Positions 31,201 through 40,739 of a DNA stretch of 64,000 nucleotides are shown piece after piece. The notes under the pieces are model-generated. The model searched no databases. It had not been told where the DNA came from and saw only the letters and a list, made by a program, of their open reading frames with translations. The position numbers and the translations under genes were made by a program. Origin of the DNA: Symsagittifera roscoffensis (Eukaryota; Xenacoelomorpha; Acoela; Convolutidae); contig NC_087070.1 in NCBI RefSeq assembly GCF_963678635.1, positions 28,992,048-29,056,047 of the forward strand, written 5' to 3'. Every line of letters begins with the position of its first letter. Position 1 is the stretch's first letter.

Positions 31201-31530
31201 GACTTCCCCCAATCGGAACGATCCGAAAGAACGAAGCCCAGGACACAGTCTTCTCAAGTGGGTGTGTATTTGCCTAATACACCCACCGAGGTCTTCTTTT
31301 GGGTGTCCTGCGATTGCCCGAGCTGTCCTACTAAGTAGCTCAAGGCAACCTCTCGGTCGAAAATTCGTCAAATCTATGAAAAAGCTCTCCCACACTCGGA
31401 CTGCTCCAAGTGCACGAGAGTAGGGAACAATTCTTCTTCTCAAGTGGGTGTGTATTTGCTTAATACACCCACCGAGCTCCTCCTTTATTTGTTCCCGGAT
31501 TGCCCGAACTTTCCTATTAAGTAGCTCAAG
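31201..31530 (-). ncRNA. Duplicated structured hairpin unit in element A leader
   Basis: Two units (about 31,201-31,350 and 31,386-31,530) each form an inner stem GTGGGTGT/ACACCCAC (31,258-31,265 with 31,279-31,286; 31,444-31,451 with 31,465-31,472) and an outer stem whose sequence differs but stays paired: CAGGACAC/GTGTCCTG in unit 1 (31,239-31,246 with 31,303-31,310) and GGGAACAA/TTGTTCCC in unit 2 (31,423-31,430 with 31,489-31,496). A further hairpin follows, TTGCC.GAGCT/AGCTC..GGCAA (31,314-31,348). In element B the inner stem is GTGAGTGT/ACACTCAC. Structure-preserving changes imply selection on the fold. The complement folds the same way, so the sense RNA from the minus strand would carry it. 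A packaging, dimerisation or translation role is inference. Confidence 0.75.
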
Positions 31531-31739
31531 GCAACCACTCAACCAAAATCACAATCAAAAAAAAAAATCTTGTTCGGGTACTTCTAACACACCCAATATA
31601 GAATCCAAAGTTGATCACGAATTTCCGGGTCAGAATGGGTTCTTATGACCCTGATAAGCACGCCTAATATCCTAATATGATCCTAATTAAATGGATATTT
31701 TCCGTTTCCCAAATTGCCACAGAAGGTTTACTCAAGTCT

Positions 31740-32690
31740 CTTACAAGGAGGGTCGCTAGAAGGTTTAAGACACTCCGGAGGGTTACCTCGGAGGGTACCT
31801 CAATCACTCAAGTTACTTAGGAGGGTATCTTAATCACCCAAGTTACTTCGGAGGGTCCCCCTAAATTTACTAAGGAGGGTCAATAAGATGCTTAATACGC
31901 TCCGGAGGGTCACTTCGGAGGGTACCTCCAAAATTTTCAAATTTTCTGATCTCACTTGGAAGGTTCTCCTACTAGCTTCAAAAAGCGTCAAAATAAGCTA
32001 AGGGTTCTAGGGGGAGCTGTTTTAACTTCTTAGGGTGATCTCGTGGAAATTTTCCACTAAGGAGGGTTGCTAAAGGGCTTAGCTGACTCCGGAGGGTCAC
32101 TTCGGAGGGTTCCCCCAAAATCAAGAAAAAGGGTTATATCACCGCAACAAAGTCTCCAAAAGCGGTCTACCTGACTTAAAACTAGGTTGGCTGACACGGT
32201 CAACCTTCCCAGTTGAATAAAAAGATGTTTTGATAAAATTTTCTGCCGCTCGGAGGGTTGCCCGTTACTTGGACCCTCCGAACCAACAAATTCTAAAAAA
32301 AATTTTCCTTTCCGAAATAATCAACCCAAAAACGGTTGCGATTCGGAAAAGTGGTCAAAAACGTCGACTTATGGTACCAAAATTATCCCGATCGGATAAC
32401 TAGTCTTTGAGAAATCGCCAAAAACGCGTTCGTCAAAATGGCCTTTTTCACCACCTGTATAGGATCTGAAAGACTTTTTTCGCAATTCCGGTCGAAAGTG
32501 CCTAAAAATACTTGAAATGAGCGTAGTAGCCCTGTACGGCACTGGAATAATGCAAAAAACCGGACCAAAATTGGTTTAGAAACAAAAATTTGGCCAAAAA
32601 CTATCAAATTTGGACCCTCCGATTCCTTCCTTTTCCAAACCTTAAGTCGTTAGCTCTATCCACGGAGCTACTCGGAGGGTTACCCAAAAA
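31740..32690 (-). repeat. GGAGGGT heptamer cluster in element A leader
   Basis: About 13 copies of GGAGGGT on the plus strand (ACCCTCC in element RNA) lie within about 950 bases, often as pairs such as TCCGGAGGGT..CACTTCGGAGGGT. Further copies in both orientations extend to 33,830. The homologous leader in element B (58,275-59,215) shows the same pattern. Confidence 0.8.
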
Positions 32691-33876
32691 TTTCTCTAGT
32701 AACCGAGCACGTTATGCTAGCATGCTCCTAACGCAAAAAATTTTATTGCTCTAACTCCAAAAACTCAAAAACTCGATCCCCAAAACAGATTGACAAAATA
32801 CAGAAAATTATCAAAATTTTGATCGAAAAATTTTCGTTTTCCTAACTTCTACTGAGTCTTTGCTCACGCGGTTTCGTTAGTGAAGGGGATCGAACTACGT
32901 AGCTACTCTCTATATAAAAGCTTTTTGCCTATCGGAAAAGCTCGGATATCCGAAAATTTGGGGGTCTACAGTTTGGTCGAAAATTGGTAATTTTCGACAA
33001 AAAATGGGTGTTTCTTGGGTCTAAATAGGAGATAAGTAATATATAGTAAGGACAATAATCTATAAATAGTCGTTAATAAATAGTACTATACCCTCCTTTG
33101 CACCAAAATATCCGAATTAAGACCCTTAACTCGGAAATTTGTAATCGATGGAGGGTACAATCGGACCGCGCCAATCGTGCCCCCCACCACTTAAGTTTTA
33201 AGGAAATAGTACCCGAACGATACTAAAATTGCTTCAACGATACCCAACAGTCGTTGCGGATGTTGTCCTTGATGTCCCTGTTGAGTGTGGAACACGTTGA
33301 TCAGCCTGCCACTCTACCCTCCGGTCACCGGCAAAATCACCATTAACGTGCTTAAACACTCAAATTACACTCGAGGGAGGGTACCCAACCCTTCACCAAA
33401 ACACACAATCTCTCTATCAGAAACGATATAAATCAATCTGAAACAACAACAAATAGGAAGGTCAGATCACATCTCGTCCGGAAATAACATATAAACTGTC
33501 ACTTTATGTTTTTTACTGTTTTTGGTCTTTTTTGGATTTTTTTTACTGTTTTTTGTACTTTTTTGTTTTTAAATAAATTTGTTTTTGGCTTTTTCTTGGT
33601 TATACACTATTTTTGTTTGGTTTTACGCTTTCTCTTTAATTGTTTTTGGTCCTGGGACCTCAGGACAAGCGGGCTCTAGATTTCCCACCTAACCCTCCGG
33701 CCCCCGGAATTTTCGGTGTTAACTAAGTTAAAAAGCTAAATTGCACTAGACGGAGGGTACGCACCTTCCCCCTAGTACAATAACGGTCATTAAGGCCTCT
33801 AACTCGGGCATACGCCCGGAGCGGAGGGTTCGTCGCTGAAACGCTTGCTGATCATGATGGTTTCATGCCTTTAACA

Positions 33877-33895
33877 GGCCCACCCAGGAGCGCCA
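33877..33895 (-). promoter_or_regulatory. Possible tRNA primer-binding site of element A
   Basis: On the minus strand, 12 bases inside the 5' LTR, the sequence TGGCGCTCCTGGGTGGGCC begins with the TGG complementary to a tRNA CCA tail and then has a 7-base block that could pair with an acceptor stem. The offset from the LTR is larger than usual. The tRNA is not identified. Confidence 0.4.
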
Positions 33896-33907
33896 TAAAA
33901 ACGTCTA

Positions 33908-34791
33908 TGTAACATTCGCCCAAATATCACACAGCGACGGAGCGTAGAAAAAGTACCTATCAACGACTGGCAGGCGTCAGTTACCTTAATTCTACTCGTT
34001 TTTCACCGTCTCGACCTTGCCAGTTGATTTTCTGGTCTGTTTAGGGCAAAGTAAAAAGTTACCATTTTTAGGCCATCAGTCAAACGACTTTTGATCAGCT
34101 TTCGTTTGCATGCGAACACAACCACATAGCTGAGTCTCGGATCCTCAGACTACGTGATTGTCATTAAAAACACGGCTAGAACAACCTATTTTATTATGTT
34201 TTTGTGTGACAGTTTTATATTAAATCCATTGGAGATGGATTGACCCTTTCCTTCTTCTATCTACTCATGCTCTGAAATATTAAATAATAACGGTGTTAAT
34301 TAAGATCTAGGACATTATAGCAGCTGTTATAGTCAGTTTACCCAGTCCCTTCACATATAACAGTCTCTGGGGGACCAAGCCTCCGCTCCCGTGATTTTCT
34401 TGAGATAACACTCTTATCTCCTATATTTCGTGTCCCGGGAGGGTTCCGTGGTATTTCTCTTCCCCCCACCGAAGCCTCCGTCTCCACAAATATCTGTCGC
34501 TAAGGTCCTTATCGTGTGTTTTTGCCACGATAAGAGGCTCCGTGTTTTTCTGTCTCTGATACAACTGTTCTTCACAATTTCTATCGTTGTTCTGATTTTC
34601 GTCTTTTTTATTCAAAATGGCCGTCTTTTTTCTATTTCTCAGAAATGTTCTTCTTCCGATCGAAATTTTAAAAATAAAAATTCTAGAACATTCTGACCCT
34701 CCGTCGCAACACTTTTTTGTTCATTAGGCCTTTAGTCACTCTTTTTTCTGTCGCGGGAAGGTTGTGCTGTGTCATCCGGCAGAATGGCACA
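33908..34791 (-). repeat. Element A 5' LTR
   Basis: Partner of 10,375-11,258, with two substitutions between them. The right edge GGCACA abuts ATTTTAAGG of the interrupted LINE. Confidence 0.96.
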
Positions 34792-36196
34792 ATTTTAAGG
34801 GGTAAGGAAGATATGTCAAGGAACTGGGGGTTTAAGGTGTCTTTACCGACTAGGTTAGGTAATAATTGTTCTTTGATAATATTTTCACCTACTTCTAAGT
34901 TTTCCATAGTGTTATGCGTTGTCCTGGCAAGAAATGAAAGCCTTTCTTGAGCTCCTTTAGTATAGCAGGCATAAACGTTTTGGGGTGAGGTTTTTTGGCA
35001 ATTTTCGTTGGTTTTTTCATAATTTTGATTTGCTCATTCTTTTGAAACTTGAGGATTTTTTTTACATTCAGATTCTATTCCTATAACTAAACCAAGCACT
35101 CGAGCTCCTGCCTTCATAGTGATTCCTGTATTTACAAAGATTTTCTGAGCTTCACCGAGTTTAATCCTTGAAAATGAGATGATATTTGGATGCTTTCACG
35201 TGGTAGCCAAAAAATTTATCCAGTGAAACAATTTTATCGAGGACGGTTCGTAGATTGCTTAATTTACCGACTGCGTTTCCGTCGTCTGCGTACCATTTCT
35301 GGGTTATATCGTCCACTGATAAAAGTTTTATGAGGGGTATTATGGCTAGACCGTACATGGCCATTGCTAGTGGATCCCCCTGGGTTGTCCCTTCTTTAGA
35401 GTAGATGGTTTTTTTTCTTAACGAACAGTTTAGATGGATTAGAGTAGGAGTTCTTAATCGCTGTTAAAAGAGAAGGGCAGGTACTTTTGATGTTTTTCAA
35501 TGCCAGTTTTTGGTTCAGCGAGTTGGAAGCGTTTGCGGCATCAATCAGTAAAACAGCATCGGCGAAAACTTTGCTGTATTGATTTCTTAGCGTGTGGATC
35601 GCATATTCAATGCCACATTTTTGTCCTAGACAAAGTTGGTAATTCGAACCGAGCGACATGAGTTCGTTTTATAGGCATTTGGTTATTGTTCGCCCTCTTG
35701 TCCTACGCATAACTTCTCCTATGCCTATGGTCTTGCTCCTAGATTCTTATCTAAGGGTGTTAATCTACATGCGTTATATGGTTCCATTAGTTCTGGAATT
35801 AGTTCTTCGGTGGCCAATTTTTTTGGCAGATTTAGCAATTGTTTTTGAAATCTCAACTGATTGTTGTCGGAAGTGTGTTAAAATACGTCTCCATTCATTT
35901 GCATCGAGGCCAGATGGTCCATGCGATCCGTGCGTTCTCATGGCTGCCTTCTTGATATGTTGACCGTTTATCTGATCAAAATCGATGGATGGAAAGGAAT
36001 TATTTCGTTTGAGACTGGGGTAATATAGTTCTCATCAATTGGTTTAGATGGTGAGTGAGAGTCTGTTCTACTGTCTTATCTTTGACTATCTCGTCGAGCG
36101 AAAGAACGCCCTTGGATTTGTCTGTTAGTTTTGCAATTACGCTGGATATTTTCCAGTATTCTTTAGTTTCTTGAACTGTTGTGCTTCAGTTTCAGT
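34792..36196 (-). pseudogene. LINE reverse transcriptase region, 5' half of the split LINE
   Basis: Minus-strand reading gives KKAAMRTHGSHGPSGLDANEWRR (RT N-terminal motif), GIGEVMRRTRGRTI, LCLGQKCGIEYAIHTLR, AVLLIDAANASNSLNQKLAL (first catalytic Asp), CPSLLTAIKNSYSNPSKLFV, MAMYGLAIIPLI, KWYADDGNA (YADD catalytic pair) and FFGYHVKASKYHLIFKD. It ends at the element A boundary with LDISSLPLKI, exactly where the family continues into GGLNI, which is found at 10,374 on the far side. The frame is interrupted in several places, so this LINE copy was already decaying or has decayed since. The catalytic blocks are still easy to read. Confidence 0.88.
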
Positions 36197-37180
36197 TTAT
36201 CTTCTAATTCCTTCTGTCAAGCGCATTTGCAGCTCCTTCCCTTTGTTATATAGGCCATCCAGGTCTCCGTCTTGCCATTGCTTATGTCGCCTTGCTATTG
36301 TTTTGGATAAAGATCCATCATTTTCGGACTTTGTTTCGCACAGAATTAAGTGTGGAAAAATGATTGCTGCGTGCATTGCGAATGTATTTTTGTTGAGCTC
36401 TATTAGGCTGTTCAAAGTTCTATTGAAGATTTCAATGAAGTTATAACCAACTTTATTTTTTGACAAGATCATAAAAACCGGTTTCCAGTGGACCGCTTCG
36501 GGGTATATTTTCCTGGTGGTTTCTATGAGTTCTGGACAGGGGTTTGACCATGGGTCTTTTATTGTTCTAGGTTCTATAGTGGAAGACTCCTCTGAGTTTT
36601 GTAAGTGTGAGGCAGTGGAAGGGTGAGGGTGCATTTGAGAGAGCGTGGTTGTAGCCAGGGTTGGGGGATTGCATTCATGCTTGTCGTTAGCTGAATGAAA
36701 TTGGGAGGTGCAGCGATGACAACTGAAAACGTCATAGTGCTCACTGCTGCGGGCTAGGGCGCTGCATTTTACATGCATGTAGCCTGGGCATGTGAAGCAC
36801 CAAACACCTCCGCCTCGCAAGCTGTTTTTACAAATAAGGCAGTGTGTTTGAGTAGCCATTTTTGGAAGGACGGCGGTGTCAAGTTCGCGAGAGAATTTTT
36901 TGATTAAATTTGCAAGAAAATTTGTAAAGAAGTCATTACCGTAGAACGAGAAATGGATACCATCACGGCAGAACATTTTAGGGGTTAGATTTAGGTTGAG
37001 GTTATGTGAAACAATAAGTGTATGAGGGTGAACAAATCTATTTATCAAATTAAACAGGACATGATTATGAATATGAATTTTGCGGTTTACTTCGGAGTTA
37101 TTACAGTTCTGAATTGTTTTGGGAATGATCAGTGTCTTGGTCTGAAACTTGTTAGTGACGAAGTTATTCAAGTTTTCCAC
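36197..37180 (-). pseudogene. LINE N-terminal protein: SGNH C-terminus and PHD-like finger
   Basis: An open stretch of about 327 codons. Its first third ends with FCRDGIHFSFYGNDFF, an SGNH block V (Asp-x-x-His). Next comes a Cys-rich module (CLICKNSLRGGGVWCFTCPGYMHVKC, ending CHRC), the Cys4-His-Cys3 pattern of a PHD finger. The C-terminal part (YPEAVHWKPVFMILSKNKVGYNFIEIFNRTLN, ARRHKQWQDGDLDGLYNKGKELQMRL) is the linker that precedes RT in this LINE family. SGNH and PHD modules are known from ORF1 of CR1-type LINEs; their use here suggests a nucleic-acid or chromatin-binding accessory role. Confidence 0.82.
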
Positions 37181-37419
37181 TGCTGTTCTAATTCTTGTGG
37201 ATTCAGCCTGTTGTCATTGTATCCAGCAACTATTGTTACTGTATTTAGGCGCTTTGGTCTGTATTGCAAAACTGTTTCAAACAGATCATGAAGCGTTCCG
37301 CCGCGGTAGGAGTGAATTGTTGATTTTACAAGAGCTGGTTCGATAAATTTGGTCCTTGAAGTCCCGATAACTTGTTTCTGTGAAAACTCAGGGATGCGTC
37401 TTGCCTGGAATTGCGGCAT
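37168..37419 (-). pseudogene. LINE SGNH domain, N-terminal blocks
   Basis: Peptide GTSRTKFIEPAL...SYRGGTLHDLFETVLQYRPKRLNTVTIVAGYNDN matches SGNH blocks I to III (a GTS in place of GDS, then a Gly block, then GYND). It lies upstream of the PHD-bearing frame and overlaps it slightly in another frame. The true 5' end of the LINE is not clear. Confidence 0.68.
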
Positions 37420-37938
37420 CTACCTGAAACACAGACAACTGGGGCGAGAAAGGAAGCTCTTTGGGGTGATTTTTGAATACTTTCACTTAGGGTTAAAAAT
37501 TGCTTAGGCAAAGGCGATGAGAAAAAAAAGAGTGGTATAACTTGACGTCGATTTGGAGGTCGATTCAAAAGCTCACTCCTTCTTGCGTCTAGTTACGCCA
37601 GGGAAACTTCACTCGCCTACGGCTGAGACGGCGAGATTTGGTAAGATAACCAGAAGAGGAAAGCCCAGCGCGCATATGATATGAAAACACACAAGCTATT
37701 TAATATGTTTATGACATCAATTAGGCTAATAAATATCAGGGGCAAACAACAGAGACCATCACACACAAGGAGGAAGGCGAAAGCAAGACGTGAGCAGAAA
37801 TTGAAGGTAGAGGACGTGTCTGCGCTTCAAAGAATGGGTGAGAAGAATCTGATTTGTTTTGCTTTGTGCCTTTTGAGTTTCATTACTCGTGGCTTGCAAA
37901 ACAATGACCACAGTACTTTTGCCTGCTGCTTGGCTCAG
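37420..37938. other. Non-coding gap between LINE and element B
   Basis: It may hold the LINE 5' untranslated region or host DNA. A plus-strand frame at 37,681-37,968 runs into the element B LTR and has no family motif; its basic segment (KAKARREQKLKVED) is not diagnostic. Nothing else is seen. Confidence 0.4.
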
Positions 37939-38743
37939 TGTAACATTCGCCCAAATACTACACAGTGACGGAGCGTAGAAAAAGTACCTATAGACGACTG
38001 GCCGGCGTCAGTTTTCTAAATTCTACTCGTTCTACTCTGTTTAGGGCTAACTAAAAAATACTATTTTCAGGCCATCAGTCGAACGACTTTTAATAAGCTT
38101 CCACTTACAAGCGAAGATAATCACAAAGCTGGGTCTCGGATCCCCACACTACATGACTATCATTAAAAACACGGCTCGATTATCCTATTTCACTATGTTT
38201 TTGGAGACAGTTCTATATTAAATCCATTGGAGATGGATTGACCCTTTCCTCTTTCTAGCTTCTCATATTCTAAAATAACAAATGATACAGGTAATAATTC
38301 AAATCTTCAGGACATCAGAGTAGCTAAAAAATTAATTTGTTGCAATCTTTCACCATATATCAGTCTCTGGGGGCCGAGCCTCCGCTTCCGCGCTCTTCTA
38401 GTAATGACGTCGTTATTACTCTAACTTCGTGGCACGGGAGAGCACTGCTCCTTCCTTCATCCCCACTGAAGCCTCCTTTGTGACTAATTACTTCCGATAA
38501 GTGTCTTATCGTGGGCGATCGTCATTGTGTTGTGATCGTCGTTGTGTTTTTCTCTATTTTCCGGCTAAACATGGCCGTTTCTGCATTTCTCAGAAATGTA
38601 ACGTCGCACATCAATTTTTTCTAAAAATTATCTTCTAGAAAAATTTAGCCTCCTTTACATCAATTAATGACGACTAAGGACTCTAACGTCGTTTTTGTGC
38701 TGTGAGGGAAAGCTCCGCTGTGCCAATCCGGGGGAATGGCACA
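37939..38743 (-). repeat. Element B 3' LTR
   Basis: Begins TGTAACATTCGCCCAAATA like the LTR of A and ends GGCACA. The rest is alignable with A but with many differences. It pairs with about 60,356-61,099. Confidence 0.9.
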
Positions 38744-39509
38744 TACTACCCGGACAGTCCCCTTCAATATCCCCATTGATCGCATAACGCCGGGTTATTG
38801 ACAAGTAGTGTCCCAGTTCTCTATAATCAACCTTACAAATTGCATTCGAAAATGAAATTTATCTACTTCACCTCAACTCACTTCGTTTCAAAAATGGCAT
38901 TGTACTACATCTCACTGCCTTTCAACAACTTCACAAAATTTGCCATATGAGGAGTGTCCGAGATAAAAATTCTTTTCTGCCTTCTTACGTTATTTCGCCA
39001 TAAAAATTCTTGTCGCTCTTGCTGATTAAAAAGTTGGTACGTGGCACTGCCGCGCACCCGTTGAAATTAGCCTAATGTCACTCACCAAGTATAATCAATC
39101 ATTTATGCGTTTGCCTCAATAAAAAAACTAAAAAAACTCTGTGGCTAGAAAATGTAATGAGGTACTCACCCTCTTCGAGCGAGCGTACTCAAACCCTACC
39201 AGGTCGCCACACAGAAACACGTGTCTTACACAGGTTGAAAACTTCATTCGGGTTTAAACCTATGTAATTAACATCAACTAAAATTTTATTGTTATTCAAC
39301 AATTGGAACAATTTAACAATTCTCAAAGCCTGGTTTAACCAAACTACAACAAAACAAAAAAGTTAGTTGATTGGTACAAGTTTTAGCACACAAAGTTAAT
39401 TGAGTTTTCTCTTCCTCTCTCTTCATTCCAATCTCGTGTCACATCTTCATCTTCACTCCCTTGCCTCTTGTTCTTGTTCTTCTGCCTCACTTGTTCTTCT
39501 GCCTCCAGG
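38744..39509 (-). other. Element B 3' untranslated region
   Basis: Counterpart of 11,259-11,998 in element A. The LTR-proximal motif is recognisable as a variant of CTCCCCGGACAA. No coding signal. Confidence 0.6.
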
Positions 39510-40730
39510 TTTTTCTTCAGCATGTCAACGGAGTTGCGGGACGTGCCTCAACTTTCCTGTTCTAGCAGCCTCGGTTTGCCACAAGGCAGTAAGTTCACGT
39601 TCACCTTTTGCTCCCGGTTTCTGCAAAAACTGTTATGCAGGCACAGGCTCACATTCCGTTCTAGGTCAGCTTACAAGACCTCTCTCTTTTCGACTTCAAT
39701 TAGACAAGGCGCTCCAGCTACTCGCTTCACCGCGGTGGTAACAGCGTTCCTGTGCGTTAGGAAGGCTCTCTTATAGGCTCCCGGTCTTGTATCTAGCTGG
39801 AAGGATTGATAAGCTTCCGTGTTCCTGGTCATCAACCTCTGCCTCGCCCATATTCTCTCAATGGCTCTAGGTATCCTCAGAACCTTGCACTTGGTTCTGA
39901 AAAGATCTAGGTTGTTATTCAGTTTCACTGAACTCAGTTGTTCGGGTGTCGGCACAGTCGTCTCCTGCTCACTCGTGCCCGCGTTGGCTTCTAACCATCG
40001 TACGGCCAGCATGGCACTAACCACCACAATCGACACTGGCTGGTTTTGGTCTGGCAACCCCGTGGAGTACAACTCCTCCACGTCCCATATTAACACTAGA
40101 TTCCCGCGCTTGGGTAACCATAACGTCTGCGCCAGGCAATGGCAAGGATACTCTCCATGGGTCATTATGATGTTTTTTCGGGTCCGATACGCTGAAGCTC
40201 CTAGTATCGGTTCCACTTCTGTCATGCTCCGATGTATGTCGTCTTTTTCATCAATGGTGGGCCATTCGGTGGGTAACACTCCGCTCGCCTTCTTCTTCTG
40301 GAATTCACTCATATTACCCTCACTCAACCTCATGAAATCCTCACCCACTACGTCCTGCAACTCGCCTTCAGATCTATTCGGTACGGCCCGAATGATCTTC
40401 GTCAGTAAAACATTTGACCTCTCCGACATCCTGGCCAACCTCACTCATTTTGGTACAGAGAAGAGTAGGTCGACCAACACCTGTTGCGTCCTCGCATCCA
40501 TCACCACCATGTGCAGGGGATATTTGATATTGCAATATGGCGCGGAGCTCAAACCCACCAGATATTTCGAACCAGTATGTCTATGATATGCCTCACTGTC
40601 TTTCAAATTCATCTCATTTTCTCGCCAGCCTCCAAATTTCTGCTCCGTCTGCAACGCTCCAGGGAACAATTCCACACTTAAGGACGTAACCAGCCCGTGG
40701 GCACGCTTCAGGCGATCGAGCTCGTCATGC
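39510..40730 (-). pseudogene. Element B relic of the 448-codon ORF
   Basis: Segments such as SSAPYCNIKYPLHMVVMDAR, HGEYPCHCLAQTLW and LVLIWDVEELYSTGLPDQNQ align directly with the last ORF of element A. Fossil copy, broken. Confidence 0.88.
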
Positions 40731-40739
40731 TGTAAAATC

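Larger units (their letters stand above)
30832..33907 (-). other. Element A leader, non-coding
   Basis: About 3 kb between the first ORF and the 5' LTR without coding signal. It contains the paired hairpin unit (31,201-31,530), a dense cluster of GGAGGGT heptamers (31,740-32,690), an AT-rich stretch and, next to the LTR, a possible primer-binding site. Element B carries a clearly homologous leader at 57,378-60,355. Confidence 0.8.
10375..34791 (-). mobile_element. Element A: 24.4-kb Ty3/Gypsy-type element with extra ORFs, looks largely whole
   Basis: Bounded by two 884-bp direct repeats (10,375-11,258 and 33,908-34,791) beginning TGTAAC and ending GGCACA, with two mismatches between them, so the insertion is recent. 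Read on the minus strand the order is: 5' LTR, a nearly 3-kb structured leader, a small ORF, a gag-pol polyprotein ORF of about 3,000 codons ending in a macrodomain-like region, an SGNH ORF, a very long ORF, a final 448-codon ORF, an untranslated region, 3' LTR. It sits inside a LINE; the flanks share ATT(T) at both ends, a target duplication of 3 or 4 bases depending on whether the first T belongs to the LTR. Integrase and RT are of Ty3/Gypsy type. I see no signal peptide or membrane segment that would make any extra ORF an envelope. Confidence 0.93.

Noticed and set aside
31740-32690. A CRISPR-like array
   Set aside because: The repeated unit is only a 7-base word with irregular spacing in an LTR-element leader of an animal genome.
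10375-34791. A Polinton or DNA-virus-like identity for the large elements
   Set aside because: They have direct LTRs, gag knuckles, a Ty3-type RT-RNase H-integrase order, and no protein-primed polymerase or packaging ATPase.
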